A stretch of 64,000 bases of DNA from Ewingella sp963519305 (GTDB lineage Bacteria; Pseudomonadota; Gammaproteobacteria; Enterobacterales; Enterobacteriaceae). The position numbers and the translations under genes are program-made. The notes under the pieces were generated by a model that worked only from the letters and a program-made list of their open reading frames with translations, searched no databases and was not told where the DNA came from. The stretch lies in the NCBI GenBank assembly GCA_963519305.1, contig CAUQMS010000021.1:19155-83154 (forward strand), given 5' to 3'. Positions 42,430 through 51,227 of the stretch are shown in pieces; within the stretch, counting starts at the first letter, position 1, and every line of letters starts with the position of its first letter.

Positions 42430-44484
42430 ATGGAACTGAGATCGACTTCGTTCGGGAAACATCTGGCACAGCATCCCTATAACCGGGTGCGGCTGCTCAA
42501 TGCAGGCGTTGAAGTCAGTGGCGATAAACATCATTACCTGATCCCTTTCAATCAGCTCATTCATATCCGCTGCAAGCGCGGGATTGTTTGGGGTGAGCTG
42601 GAGTTTGAACTGCCGGAAGAAAAAGTCGTCAGGCTTCACGGTACCGAATGGCAGGAAACGCAGCAATTTTATCACCATCTTCTGAAAGTGTGGCAACGAT
42701 GGAGTGAGGAGATGAGCGACGTCAGTGCCAGCGTTCTGCATCAGCAGGCGCAAAGCATCGCGCGCATTGAGCAGCAGGACAAATGGTTCAAAAAAAGCGA
42801 ACTGGCGGCGGTTCAGCAAAATATCGCGGAGGCCTTTTCTGCTGTTCCGGTTCCCGTTGAGCGCCTGGGTGAATTCGATAATTGCCGTGAGGATTACGAA
42901 CTTTGTCTGAAATGGTTGCGGCAGGGCGCGCAAAGCGTCGATAAACGCAATATTGCCTGGACCAGCCGGGTTATCGAACAAAACCGCGCATTCTTTGACA
43001 GCGTCGAAACCTCACCGCTGAATGACAGTCAGTGCCGCGCCGTGGTTAACGGTGAAGACTCCGTGCTGGTCTTAGCCGGCGCGGGAAGCGGCAAAACGTC
43101 TGTGCTGGTAGCGCGTGCCGGTTGGTTGTTGCACCGGCAGGAGGCCCATCCGGAACAGATCCTGCTGCTGGCCTTTGGCCGGCAGGCGGCAGATGAAATG
43201 AACGCGCGCATAAAAGAGCGGCTGAATACCAGTGATATTAAGGCAAAAACCTTTCACGCGCTGGCGCTGCACATCATTCAGGAAGGCAGTAAGAAAGCGC
43301 CAAAAATCAGCAAACTGGAAACGGACAGCAAAGCCCGTCGCAGTTTGTTAATCAAAACCTGGCAACAGCAGTGCGCGGAGAAAAAAGTACAAGCCAGCGG
43401 TTGGCGGCAGTGGATGACAGATGAACTTGAGTGGGACGTTCCCGAAGGCGATTACTGGAAAAATAAAGCGCTGGCCGAACGTCTGGGTAGCCGTCTTGAG
43501 CGCTGGCTCGGCCTGATGCGAATGCACGGCGGCAGCCAGGCGGAAATGGTCGAACAGGCGTCAGAAGAGGTGCGGGATTTATTCCAGAAACGTATCCGTC
43601 TAATGGCCCCGTTGCTGAAAGCCTGGAAATCAGCCCTGAAGGATGAAGACGCAGTCGACTTTTCCGGTCTGATTCATCAGGCGGTGAATATTCTGGAGAA
43701 GGGGCGCTTTGTCAGCCCATGGAAACATATTCTGGTGGATGAATTTCAGGACATCTCTCCGCAGCGGGCGCGTCTTTTAGCGGCACTGCGTGAGCAAAAC
43801 AGCCACACCAGCCTGTTTGCCGTGGGCGATGACTGGCAGGCTATTTACCGTTTCAGTGGTGCCGAACTGTCGCTGACCACCGCTTTTGCCGCTAACTTTG
43901 GCGACGGAGCGCAGTGCGCCCTCGATACGACTTACCGCTTTAACGACCGGATTGGCGAAATTGCTAACAAATTCGTCCAGCAAAATCCCTATCAGCTGAA
44001 GAAACTGCTTAACAGCCTGACAAAGGGAAATAAGAAAAACGTGGTGATCCTGCCGGATGACCAGCTGGATGCGTTGCTGGACAAGCTCAGCGGCTTCGCC
44101 AAATCTGAAGAACGCATTCTGGTGCTCGCCCGTTATCATCACCGGCGCCCTGAGGTTTTGCAGAAAGCCACGACCCGCTGGCCGAAGCTGAATATCGAAT
44201 TTATGACCATTCATGCCAGCAAAGGTCAACAGGCCGAATATGTGATTATCGTTGGTCTTGACGAAGGGAATGATGGTTTCCCTGCGGCCGCGCGCGAGTC
44301 ATTATTAGAGGAGGTACTGTTGCCTGAGCCTGAGAACTTCGCTGATGCAGAAGAGCGGCGTCTGCTGTATGTCGCCATGACAAGGGCGAAGCACAATGTT
44401 TGGTTATTGCAAAACAAAGCTCAGCCATCGGTGTTTATTGAACAGCTGGAAGAATTGGGCGTACCGGCCCAGCGTAAACCCTGA
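42430..44484 (+). CDS. helD: DNA helicase IV
   Basis: A superfamily 1 UvrD/Rep-like 3'-5' helicase, 684 aa (E. coli 684). An N-terminal extension of about 195 residues precedes Walker A L-A-G-A-G-S-G-K-T. Motif II reads V-D-E-F-Q-D, motif III V-G-D-D-W-Q-A-I-Y-R-F-S-G, and motif VI V-A-M-T-R-A-K. It takes part in recombinational repair and replication-fork handling. Starts at ATG 42430, divergent from yccF. Confidence 0.95.
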   Translation: MELRSTSFGKHLAQHPYNRVRLLNAGVEVSGDKHHYLIPFNQLIHIRCKRGIVWGELEFELPEEKVVRLHGTEWQETQQFYHHLLKVWQRWSEEMSDVSASVLHQQAQSIARIEQQDKWFKKSELAAVQQNIAEAFSAVPVPVERLGEFDNCREDYELCLKWLRQGAQSVDKRNIAWTSRVIEQNRAFFDSVETSPLNDSQCRAVVNGEDSVLVLAGAGSGKTSVLVARAGWLLHRQEAHPEQILLLAFGRQAADEMNARIKERLNTSDIKAKTFHALALHIIQEGSKKAPKISKLETDSKARRSLLIKTWQQQCAEKKVQASGWRQWMTDELEWDVPEGDYWKNKALAERLGSRLERWLGLMRMHGGSQAEMVEQASEEVRDLFQKRIRLMAPLLKAWKSALKDEDAVDFSGLIHQAVNILEKGRFVSPWKHILVDEFQDISPQRARLLAALREQNSHTSLFAVGDDWQAIYRFSGAELSLTTAFAANFGDGAQCALDTTYRFNDRIGEIANKFVQQNPYQLKKLLNSLTKGNKKNVVILPDDQLDALLDKLSGFAKSEERILVLARYHHRRPEVLQKATTRWPKLNIEFMTIHASKGQQAEYVIIVGLDEGNDGFPAAARESLLEEVLLPEPENFADAEERRLLYVAMTRAKHNVWLLQNKAQPSVFIEQLEELGVPAQRKP

Positions 44485-44543
44485 TTTGTTGTGAGGATGC
44501 CCGTCAATGGAGCGAAAGGTGCAGTGACGGGCAAAAAAACGGA

Positions 44544-45005
44544 TTAATCTTTCAGGCGGGCCCACAGATAGCGCTGATAGTCAGGAATTGAAATTTCCAC
44601 TTCTGATTTAAATAATGGCGATGCAATCAGAAAATCTGCCGTCGACAGATTGGTGGCAACCGGAATATTCCACACGGTGGCCAGGCGCAGCAGAGCTTTC
44701 ACATCCGGATCATGGGGCACTGCGTTCAGCGGATCCCATAAAAAAATCAACATATCGATTTTCCCTTCCGCAATCATGGCGCCCACTTGCTGATCGCCGC
44801 CCATCGGGCCGCTCAACATACTCTTCACCTCCATGCCGGTATTGCGTTGCACCAGATTACCCGTGGTGCCGGTGGCATAAAGCGTATGCTGCGCCAGCTC
44901 GGCCATATTCTTATCGACCCATTTCATCAAAATATTTTTACAGTGGTCGTGTGCGACCAGCGCGATATGTTTTTTCTTGGCAATGGTGCGGGTGGTAAAT
45001 TCCAT
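44544..45005 (-). CDS. mgsA: Methylglyoxal synthase MgsA
   Basis: Converts dihydroxyacetone phosphate to methylglyoxal and phosphate, a glycolytic bypass under phosphate shortage; 153 aa (E. coli 152). The phosphate-binding A-T-G-T-T-G segment and the catalytic Asp region S-G-P-M-G-G-D-Q-Q-V-G, then F-L-W-D-P-L-N-A-V-P-H-D-P-D-V-K-A-L-L-R, are intact. A loose TGCCCGTCA/TGACGGGCA hairpin at 44499-44535 separates it from convergent helD. Confidence 0.96.
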   Translation of the reverse strand: MEFTTRTIAKKKHIALVAHDHCKNILMKWVDKNMAELAQHTLYATGTTGNLVQRNTGMEVKSMLSGPMGGDQQVGAMIAEGKIDMLIFLWDPLNAVPHDPDVKALLRLATVWNIPVATNLSTADFLIASPLFKSEVEISIPDYQRYLWARLKD

Positions 45006-45150
45006 CGATTATCCCTTAAACGCAGAGTCAGAAACGCAGAGTATAGTTCTATTCAGAGTACTGAAACTGCGTTTTACTGCATAGCGCTGACGCAATAATT
45101 CAGGGAAGGAAAATGTAATTCGTGAAGCAGGCGGGGAAATCTGTTGCTTA

Positions 45151-45816
45151 TCAGACGCGGGGCAGGGCGAGCCAGGATAAAAAATGACCTAAATGCGCAG
45201 ATGAAGTGAGCGGCGCCCAGAACGGCGGTAAAGAGTGCATTGCCGCAGGATTGGCCGGGATCAGTGCGGAGAGCGAAGTAGGATTTACCGTAGAATCACC
45301 TTTTTGCGCCAGTGTGGCGAAATCCGGCACTGAGGCTTTCAGGCCCGACTGGTTATAGCGGATCATCATCTTCACCAGATCGACGGAATTACTGTAGGCG
45401 GCTGATCTGAGCACATCGCGGCGGGTTGCAATATCCCGGCCGTTTTCGTCCACCACGCGGTAGTTAAGTTTCCGGCTGAAAAATGCGGCATCCACTTCAT
45501 TATTCAGCGGCGGTAAAACGAAGGAAACCGAACGCAAATCTTTCGCGCTGAACGTCACGATCATCGCAGGGGAATGGTACGTCATCGGGGCCATCATGGC
45601 AGGGTGCAGCGTTTTGCTCACCTGAAACAAAATCTGGTGCTGTCCGGCATCGACTTCCAGACTGTCTGCTCCTTTAAGAATGGCGCCTGACATCTTTTTG
45701 CCATCTATAACCAGTAAATCCAGCTCAGGGGAAAGCTTCAGACTTGTGGCAGAAGCGGGTGCCAGCAGGCAAACCGATAATAAAACGGCCATCATGGCCT
45801 TTGTTTTAACGTTCAT
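45151..45816 (-). CDS. yccT: DUF2057 protein YccT (CsgI)
   Basis: A periplasmic protein of 221 aa (E. coli 220) with signal peptide MNVKTKAMMAVLLSVCLLAP, cleaved after A-S-A. E. coli YccT/CsgI restrains curli formation by acting on CsgA. The strong AAAGGAGGAAC before ATG 45816 fixes the start. E-L-D-L-L-V-I-D-G-K-K is typical of the family. Confidence 0.9.
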   Translation of the reverse strand: MNVKTKAMMAVLLSVCLLAPASATSLKLSPELDLLVIDGKKMSGAILKGADSLEVDAGQHQILFQVSKTLHPAMMAPMTYHSPAMIVTFSAKDLRSVSFVLPPLNNEVDAAFFSRKLNYRVVDENGRDIATRRDVLRSAAYSNSVDLVKMMIRYNQSGLKASVPDFATLAQKGDSTVNPTSLSALIPANPAAMHSLPPFWAPLTSSAHLGHFLSWLALPRV

Positions 45817-46016
45817 AGTTCCTCCTTTAACCGCGACTGACACTCTCTATTATCGAACAACGCACATAATGTGTCAAAATTTTGCAGAATGTATTTATGT
45901 TTACTTTTCGAAACACTATTCCGGTAATAGATGTCCCTTATTTGCTTTGAGGAAAAGCTGTTGAAGCCGCTGGGGTGAGTTACACTTTCCAGACGTCATT
46001 CAATGAGGTTTACGCC

Positions 46017-46430
46017 ATGCAAGACAAAGATATCAGTACGATCCTTAACGACGTCAAAACCATCGCCCTGGTTGGCGCCAGCGATAATTCTTCACGTCCC
46101 AGCTATGGCGTGATGGCGTATCTGCTGGCGCATGGGTATGAGGTGACGCCGGTAAGCCCAAAACTGGCGGGTAAAACCTTGCTTGGACAGACGGCCTACG
46201 CAACGCTGGCCGAGATCCCTCATCCGGTAGATATGGTTGATGTTTTTCGTAACGCAGAGGCGGCTTATGGCGTCGCGCAGGAAGCCATCGATATTGGCGC
46301 CAAAGTTTTGTGGCTGCAGTTGGGCGTGATCAATGAACAGGCGGCGGTACTGGCGAAACAGGCAGGGTTGAAGGTTGTCATGGACCGCTGTCCTAAAATT
46401 GAGATCCCCCGTCTGGGGCTGGAAAAATAG
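46017..46430 (+). CDS. yccU: CoA-binding protein YccU
   Basis: A small Rossmann-fold CoA-binding-domain protein of 137 aa, the E. coli length, from ATG 46017 (MQDKDISTILNDVKTIALVG). Visible motifs: V-G-A-S-D-N-S-S-R-P-S-Y-G-V and K-V-L-W-L-Q-L-G-V-I-N; the final V-M-D-R-C-P-K-I-E is typical. Ligand and role are unproven. It is divergent from yccT and convergent with hspQ. Confidence 0.93.
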   Translation: MQDKDISTILNDVKTIALVGASDNSSRPSYGVMAYLLAHGYEVTPVSPKLAGKTLLGQTAYATLAEIPHPVDMVDVFRNAEAAYGVAQEAIDIGAKVLWLQLGVINEQAAVLAKQAGLKVVMDRCPKIEIPRLGLEK

Positions 46431-46452
46431 CTCGGTCAGATAACACAGGCAT

Positions 46453-46486
46453 AAAAAAACCGGTCTCAAGAGGACCGGTTTTTTTG
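46453..46486. terminator. Bidirectional terminator, yccU / hspQ
   Basis: AAAAAAACCGGTC-TCAAGA-GGACCGGTTTTTTT: stem with A and T tracts between convergent genes. Confidence 0.9.
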
Positions 46487-46511
46487 GCAGGTACTTCTGC
46501 ATTGCAGAGGC

Positions 46512-46829
46512 CTAATTTCGCAGGCGTGGCGCCAGTAACTGATTGCGGACCGACTCCGCCAAATCGTCCAGCGAAGTTTGCTCAGGATGCGAGCGTGCGG
46601 CTTCGTGATCAATTTGGATCTCAGCCAGATAAGTATGTACCGGCTGGCCTTTATCGTCCTCCATCACCACGTGGTACCAGGGTGCGGTGCGCATTGCCTC
46701 GTCGGCATCCACTTCTGCGGCATCGGGTTTATCCAGTGAATATTCTGCATCCACGTCAATCACCACACCTAAGTACCCTAACAGTCTGTGGCGGACCTGC
46801 TGGCCTATACCGAATTTGCTGGCAATCAT
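46512..46829 (-). CDS. hspQ: Heat-shock protein HspQ
   Basis: A 105-aa hemimethylated-oriC-binding-like (YccV) protein that acts as a specificity-enhancing factor for Lon and modulates DnaA levels. Start MIASKFGIGQQVRHRLLG at 46829, with AGGAGG five bases upstream; two extra upstream codons are not needed. A-P-W-Y-H-V-V-M-E-D-D and T-Y-L-A-E are conserved. It faces rlmI on the same strand. Confidence 0.95.
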   Translation of the reverse strand: MIASKFGIGQQVRHRLLGYLGVVIDVDAEYSLDKPDAAEVDADEAMRTAPWYHVVMEDDKGQPVHTYLAEIQIDHEAARSHPEQTSLDDLAESVRNQLLAPRLRN

Positions 46830-46953
46830 AGTCACCTCCTGAAAAATACGTTCTACCTTCTATATGGAGGCAGGGCGCGCTATTTCAAGTTTCGACCACT
46901 TTCATCACTGATGATTCGCGATTTGTGCCCGTTAAAGGCACAGATCGATAAAA

Positions 46954-48147
46954 TCAGGACATGACCACGCAGGCGAAACCTTTCAGATAGAGGCCTTCCG
47001 GATACGAACCAATCACTGGATGGTCAGCCGCCTGACGGAACTGTTCCACAAACTGAATTTCACGGTGAGCATCCAGTGCCGCATCTGCGAGGATCTTCTG
47101 GAACAGGTCGGTTGGCAGCAGGCCAGAACAGGAGAAGCTCAACAAAATGCCGCCCGGACGCAACAACTGTAATGCCAGCATGTTGATATCTTTGTAGCCG
47201 CGACAGGCGCTGGCCAGCTGATTTTTGTTTTCGACAAATTTCGGCGGATCCATCACGATCATGTCGAACTGCTCGCCTTCTGCGCGGTATTTACGCAGCA
47301 GTTGGAAGACGTCTTCACGCACAAACTCGGCTTTGGAAAGATCCAGATTATTGAGCTCGACGTTCTGGCGGGCGATATCCAGCGCACCTTGCGAGGTATC
47401 GACGTTAATCACTTTCTCACAGCCGCCCATCAGCGCAGACACCGCAAAAGCGCCGGTGTAAGAGAAGCAGTTCAGCACTTTACGGCCTTCGGCGTATTTA
47501 CGTGCTGCCAGACGGCTGTCACGCTGGTCAAGATAGAAGCCGGTTTTATGGCCGTCTTTAATATCGACCAGCAAACTCATGCCGTGTTCCTGAATCGGCA
47601 GCAGGGCAGGTGGCTCATCGCCAAGAACGTGGCCCTGAGTCAGTTCCAGACCCTCTTTCTTGCGCACTGCGACGTCAGAACGGTCCCAGATGGCACAATT
47701 CGGGTAACATTTTTGCAGCGCCGCCAGCAGCGGGGCACGCTGATATTCCGCACCGGCGGACAGCAGCTGGATGACCAGGAAATTCTGGAAACGGTCGATA
47801 GTGATACCCGGCAGGCCGTCGGACTCACCGGCAATCAGACGATAGCCATCAAGGCCATCACGTCTGGCAATCCAGTCACGCCAGCTTTGTGCCTGCTGTA
47901 AACGACGGACGAAAAATTCGATATCGATATCTTCGTCCTGACGGAAAGTCCAGACGCGGGCACGGATTTGCGAAGAGGGAGAATAGGCACCGCGGGCCAG
48001 CCATTTACCCTGACTGTCTACAATATCAATAGTGTCGCCGGAATTCGCTTTGCCTTCGACACGGGTTACCGCGCCGGAAAACACCCACGGATGGCGGCGC
48101 AGGAGGGATTTTTCGCGGCCTTTGGCCAGAAATAAACGAGCAGTCAT
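46954..48147 (-). CDS. rlmI: 23S rRNA m5C1962 methyltransferase RlmI
   Basis: A 397-aa SAM-dependent methyltransferase (E. coli 396). N-terminal PUA domain (about 2-80; R-H-P-W-V-F-S-G-A-V), EEHEE linker domain, then Rossmann methyltransferase (N-C-F-S-Y-T-G-A-F-A-V-S-A) with M-D-P-P-K-F and the catalytic-cysteine region S-F-S-C-S-G. In E. coli acyP lies next door; here 3 kb of phage-derived DNA is inserted between them. Confidence 0.95.
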   Translation of the reverse strand: MTARLFLAKGREKSLLRRHPWVFSGAVTRVEGKANSGDTIDIVDSQGKWLARGAYSPSSQIRARVWTFRQDEDIDIEFFVRRLQQAQSWRDWIARRDGLDGYRLIAGESDGLPGITIDRFQNFLVIQLLSAGAEYQRAPLLAALQKCYPNCAIWDRSDVAVRKKEGLELTQGHVLGDEPPALLPIQEHGMSLLVDIKDGHKTGFYLDQRDSRLAARKYAEGRKVLNCFSYTGAFAVSALMGGCEKVINVDTSQGALDIARQNVELNNLDLSKAEFVREDVFQLLRKYRAEGEQFDMIVMDPPKFVENKNQLASACRGYKDINMLALQLLRPGGILLSFSCSGLLPTDLFQKILADAALDAHREIQFVEQFRQAADHPVIGSYPEGLYLKGFACVVMS

Positions 48148-48283
48148 AGAATTAGGTTCTGTCAGTTCGGAGACAAAAAAAGAGCGTCATTGTCCTGATA
48201 TGTTAGTGTATGTCGATAATAAACTGTATTCGCTCAACTTTTTTATTCTCGACGCATTCGTAAGGGCACCATAGGGGCACGCG

Positions 48284-48565
48284 CTACAGTGCCAATTTCG
48301 CGTTCAGTAAACCGTTCTGTTCATTATTCATTTCATCCATCCACGCGCCATAAACTTCAAAAAGCATCTGAGCATTTTCATGGCCCATTTGGCTCGCGAT
48401 AAACGCCGGGTTTGCGCCCGCAGAAAACATCCAGCACGCGAAAGTGTGGCGTGTATGATACGGATTGCGACGGCGAATGCCAGAGCGCTTTATTGCTGAG
48501 TTCCACAGGGTCCTGAGAGCAGAGTGAGAGTAATGGGGTCGTTGCTCACCGAGTGATTTTACCAC
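48284..48565 (-). pseudogene. Phage integrase C-terminal fragment (tyrosine recombinase)
   Basis: About 93 residues remain of a tyrosine recombinase: P-Y-H-T-R-H-T-F-A-C-W-M-F-S-A-G-A-N-P holds the second catalytic Arg/His box, followed by Q-M-G-H-E-N-A-Q and the nucleophile region V-Y-G-A-W. The N-terminal arm-binding and core-binding domains and the first catalytic Arg are missing. The frame opens at a GTG that directly abuts a divergent phage fragment, so a deletion joined the two. It marks the left side of a decayed prophage or island after rlmI. Confidence 0.8.
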
Positions 48566-48572
48566 CTTCGAA

Positions 48573-48854
48573 TTGGTTGCCCAGGCGCTGGGCTTCTCAC
48601 CTGCACGAATCTCTCAGGCTTATGACAGTCGGACTGCAATAAAAAATGTGCAGGGTGAGTTATCAGGCAAGCGGAGCGAGCTGATCCAGCAGTATTTCAG
48701 CAACGTGATGAATCAAAGTAGCAACGAGGGTGTAGAGCAAGATATTGCTAACTTTAACCGTAGCAATCCGATGAACACGATAACGGGCGTGCGCGGTCCA
48801 GCAAAAACGGAAATCACGATTACGCAAAGAGCGGGGATTGGCGCTGAGCCGTAA
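48573..48854 (+). pseudogene. Fragment resembling the C-terminus of a large phage virion-type protein
   Basis: Reads ...A-L-G-F-S-P-A-R-I-S-Q-A-Y-D ... K-N-V-Q-G-E-L-S-G-K-R-S-E-L-I-Q-Q-Y-F ... I-A-N-F-N-R-S-N-P and ends with an R-A-G-I-G-A-E-P tail. This layout matches my memory of the C-termini of very large phage proteins annotated PLxRFG-domain or internal virion proteins (L-G-F-x-P-A ... K-x-Y-E ... I-x-x-F-N). It has only a TTG start and no ribosome site, so it is a truncated end rather than a gene. Confidence 0.5.
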
Positions 48855-48941
48855 AGATGAGCATTTGAGAGAATTGGGCCGGTTTGGAAATTACGACCCG
48901 TTGCTGTACCCGGCTTAGTACCTACGGGCTTGTGTGGGATG

Positions 48942-49112
48942 TCATTCTTCTATAGCGAGGCAATCACACTGAGTGATTTCCTGTCTACCGCTGAAAATAG
49001 GCTTCAGTTTTGACAGATGGACGCCAGTCATGCGAGCCAGAACTGTGTAGCTCATATTTTCCCTGTTTAGTTTATCCCTGATTTCAATAATGAATGAGTG
49101 CGAGCAACGCAT
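48942..49112 (-). CDS. Short XRE-like HTH protein, possibly truncated
   Basis: A 56-aa protein from ATG 49112 (MRCSHSFIIEIRDKLNREN); ATG 49133 is an alternative. S-Y-T-V-L-A-R-M-T-G-V-H-L-S-K-L-K-P-I-F-S-G-R-Q-E-I-T resembles the helix-turn-helix of small phage regulators. It stops at C-L-A-I-E-E, shorter than usual, and the ribosome site is weak, so it may be a decayed phage repressor/Cro-type gene. Confidence 0.45.
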   Translation of the reverse strand: MRCSHSFIIEIRDKLNRENMSYTVLARMTGVHLSKLKPIFSGRQEITQCDCLAIEE

Positions 49113-49248
49113 AGTTGTTCTCAGCAATGTCATTTTTAAAATCAGTTCGGCATGCGAACCGTTAGAGGTATTGGTGATTTAGCTCACAAAATCAATGAGG
49201 TTTTGAGTTTAAAACACCCATCTCAATATAGACAGTGCGAGGAATGCT

Positions 49249-49437
49249 ATGACCTTTGCAATTTCCACTAAAAGGCAAGAACTGCTTGTAATGGCAGATC
49301 TGGTTACCGATGTTGATGTGTTGGGTGATGATGTCCGCGCATGGATGGTTGAACGGTTAAACTCAATTGCGGAGGTTTTAGAGGACAAAGAGGTGGTAGG
49401 TTTTTTTGAAGGGAGAAAAGATATCTACCATATGTAG
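49249..49437 (+). CDS. Small hypothetical protein, 62 aa
   Basis: Starts MTFAISTKRQELLVMADLVT with AGGA six bases upstream of ATG 49249. It is acidic and largely helical (V-L-G-D-D-V-R-A-W-M-V-E-R-L-N-S-I-A-E-V-L-E-D-K-E), with no membrane segment or signal. I do not recognise it. It is divergent from the HTH gene and lies in the phage scar, so a phage accessory protein is the likeliest origin. Confidence 0.5.
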   Translation: MTFAISTKRQELLVMADLVTDVDVLGDDVRAWMVERLNSIAEVLEDKEVVGFFEGRKDIYHM

Positions 49438-49551
49438 TTTTTCATATGATTTAAGCTGTTAGTGATATTAGTTCAATTGGGCCGATTTTTGATATTTATT
49501 CATAATGTATGATGTGGTGTTTTTCCCTATAGGGGAAAGCTGCTGCGGGGC

Positions 49552-49589
49552 ACAATAATAACCAGGCTTTAAGCTCTGGCTATTATTGT
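49552..49589. terminator. AT-rich hairpin downstream of the beta-propeller gene
   Basis: ACAATAATAACCAG pairs with CTGGCTATTATTGT (one mismatched position) around GCTTTAAGCT. It lies 60 bases past the stop of the leftward gene and could terminate it, although the T run is short. Confidence 0.5.
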
Positions 49590-49651
49590 CTGTTAATAAA
49601 ATCTATATAATTATTAATTTCTTGAGCTGTAAATTTACATTTTTACATAAA

Positions 49652-50659
49652 CTATACTAGTTCATGAAGAGCAATTGCATTATCTTGGCAAATGCTCCAG
49701 ATTGAGTTTGAATAAATTTTAGAAACACACAAATCACCTTGGCCGAAAAGTTGGCCGGGAGCATTAGTACTTAACTCATTAATAATTCCAGTGTTTTGAT
49801 CTACGGTGCCAAGGAATTCACCCGAATGTTCGTTAAACCATAATGAACCATCGACCATACAGACAATATCAGACGGCGGGCCATTATTTAATCCCTCAGT
49901 GAATACCTCATATTCTGTCGTTAAAATATTAAATCTACCTATGGCACCAGCATTGCTATTATAAGTGGTATCTGTAAACCAAATGGAACCGTTTAGATCT
50001 AAAGTAATTGAATTTAATGAAATATTATCTTCAATGTTAGTCTCGAAATAACTAAATTCTTGAGTGGTAGGAATAAACTTATATAGCCCTTTTTTATCCA
50101 TTGAAACAAACCAGACGGTACTATCACCATCGACTGTGATATCCCCCGGAAAACTACTTATCGAAACGGTTTTTATTCCATATTCCGACATGTTTTTTGT
50201 CGATGGGTCATATTTAATCACTGTCTGATAATTCCCTTGGGTGGTATCAAACCTTCTTGCTGTAATCCATAAGTATCCGGTTTTTTTGTCAACGGCAACA
50301 TAACCAAGTGTGCGAGAGGGAACTGCAGGAGTTATTTCAATCTCTTCAATAATGCCTGTTGACGGGACGATTCTACCGAGGGGGCAGTTAATATTACCTT
50401 CAGTAAAGTAAATGGCTCCATCATTGCCCAAAGCCATATGACGAGCCTCACAGTTTCTGGTTAGACCATCAGTAATAACGTCAGTAGAAGATGTTGCTAC
50501 TTTCAGTCTTACTATTGCACCTGCCTCTGACCCGCCATAAAGAGAAAGTGTTCCAACTACATAACCATCTTCAGATTCCTGGATGCCTACACCCTGAGAT
50601 GCTTCTGATGATATTTGATATACAGTTGTAGTTATTGAGTCGGTGTTCAGCTTTTTCAT
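49652..50659 (-). CDS. Streptogramin-lyase-like (Vgb-type) beta-propeller protein
   Basis: From ATG 50659 (MKKLNTDSITTTVYQISS, with AAAGGA upstream) the protein has 335 aa. At least five blades carry the Vgb/SMP-30-like pattern of a D-G-x-x-W-F strand: D-G-D-S-T-V-W-F-V, L-N-G-S-I-W-F-T-D-T, V-D-G-S-L-W-F-N-E-H-S-G, plus G-N-D-G-A-I-Y-F-T-E and G-Y-L-W-I-T-A. W-F-N-E-H-S-G recalls the active-site blade of virginiamycin B lyase, which linearises streptogramin B, but I cannot confirm the catalytic His/Glu set. No signal peptide, so it is probably cytoplasmic. It is clearly richer in AT than the core genes and lies within phage remnants, which points to transfer. The function is open; many such homologues have no known lyase activity. 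Confidence 0.7.
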   Translation of the reverse strand: MKKLNTDSITTTVYQISSEASQGVGIQESEDGYVVGTLSLYGGSEAGAIVRLKVATSSTDVITDGLTRNCEARHMALGNDGAIYFTEGNINCPLGRIVPSTGIIEEIEITPAVPSRTLGYVAVDKKTGYLWITARRFDTTQGNYQTVIKYDPSTKNMSEYGIKTVSISSFPGDITVDGDSTVWFVSMDKKGLYKFIPTTQEFSYFETNIEDNISLNSITLDLNGSIWFTDTTYNSNAGAIGRFNILTTEYEVFTEGLNNGPPSDIVCMVDGSLWFNEHSGEFLGTVDQNTGIINELSTNAPGQLFGQGDLCVSKIYSNSIWSICQDNAIALHELV

Positions 50660-51227
50660 GTCATTTCCTTTTAATGCACACAAATATACGCGGGATGAAA
50701 AAGCTAACATGGATTTTCATCTCAAATGTTCTCAAAAATAGCCCGCATTCACTCAAAGAAAACCTTTAATTATCTTGTTGCAAAGATGACCATCTAAAGG
50801 GATTATAATTTCTGTATTATTTGTGATAGCAATACCATTTGCTACAGTTCAACGCACTCCCACTATTAGTTCCTTAACTTATTGAAAAACATTATTTAAT
50901 ATAATTGCTGCTTCAAGTTATATCGTCGAATCTCTTTTACTACGAATAGGATAAAACTCATCGGTAAAATGGTATGTATTACAGGTGCTAGGAATTTATC
51001 AGAGAAGTATGAAATGTGTGGATTTAGAGGCATAAAGCGGGGCAAGGGCACGAATAAGGGCATGAAAATGGTAGATTACGGTAAGTTATGGTGGATAAAG
51101 GCCATCTCTAACTTACTAAGACATATCAATAAATCAGTATTTTCAAGAGGTTGCCATTTGATAAGCAACTTTGTCCGGGCAAGCAGTCTAAATTGCACCG
51201 AACCATACCGCTAACGGAGAGAATATT
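50660..51227. other. AT-rich non-coding stretch before acyP
   Basis: These 568 bases hold no gene I can support; an open plus frame at 50969-51214 lacks a family and a good ribosome site. Base composition stays AT-rich until about 51130 and then returns to core-like, so the right edge of the insertion probably lies near there. The acyP promoter must lie close to 51150-51210. Confidence 0.4.

Noticed and set aside
48255..51060. Possible attachment repeats TAAGGGCA at about 48262 and 51053
   Set aside because: Only eight bases agree and the context differs; chance is likely, so no att sites are claimed.
50969..51214. 81-codon plus-strand frame before acyP
   Set aside because: No ribosome site or family; it runs into the acyP promoter region and is rich in chance-like composition.
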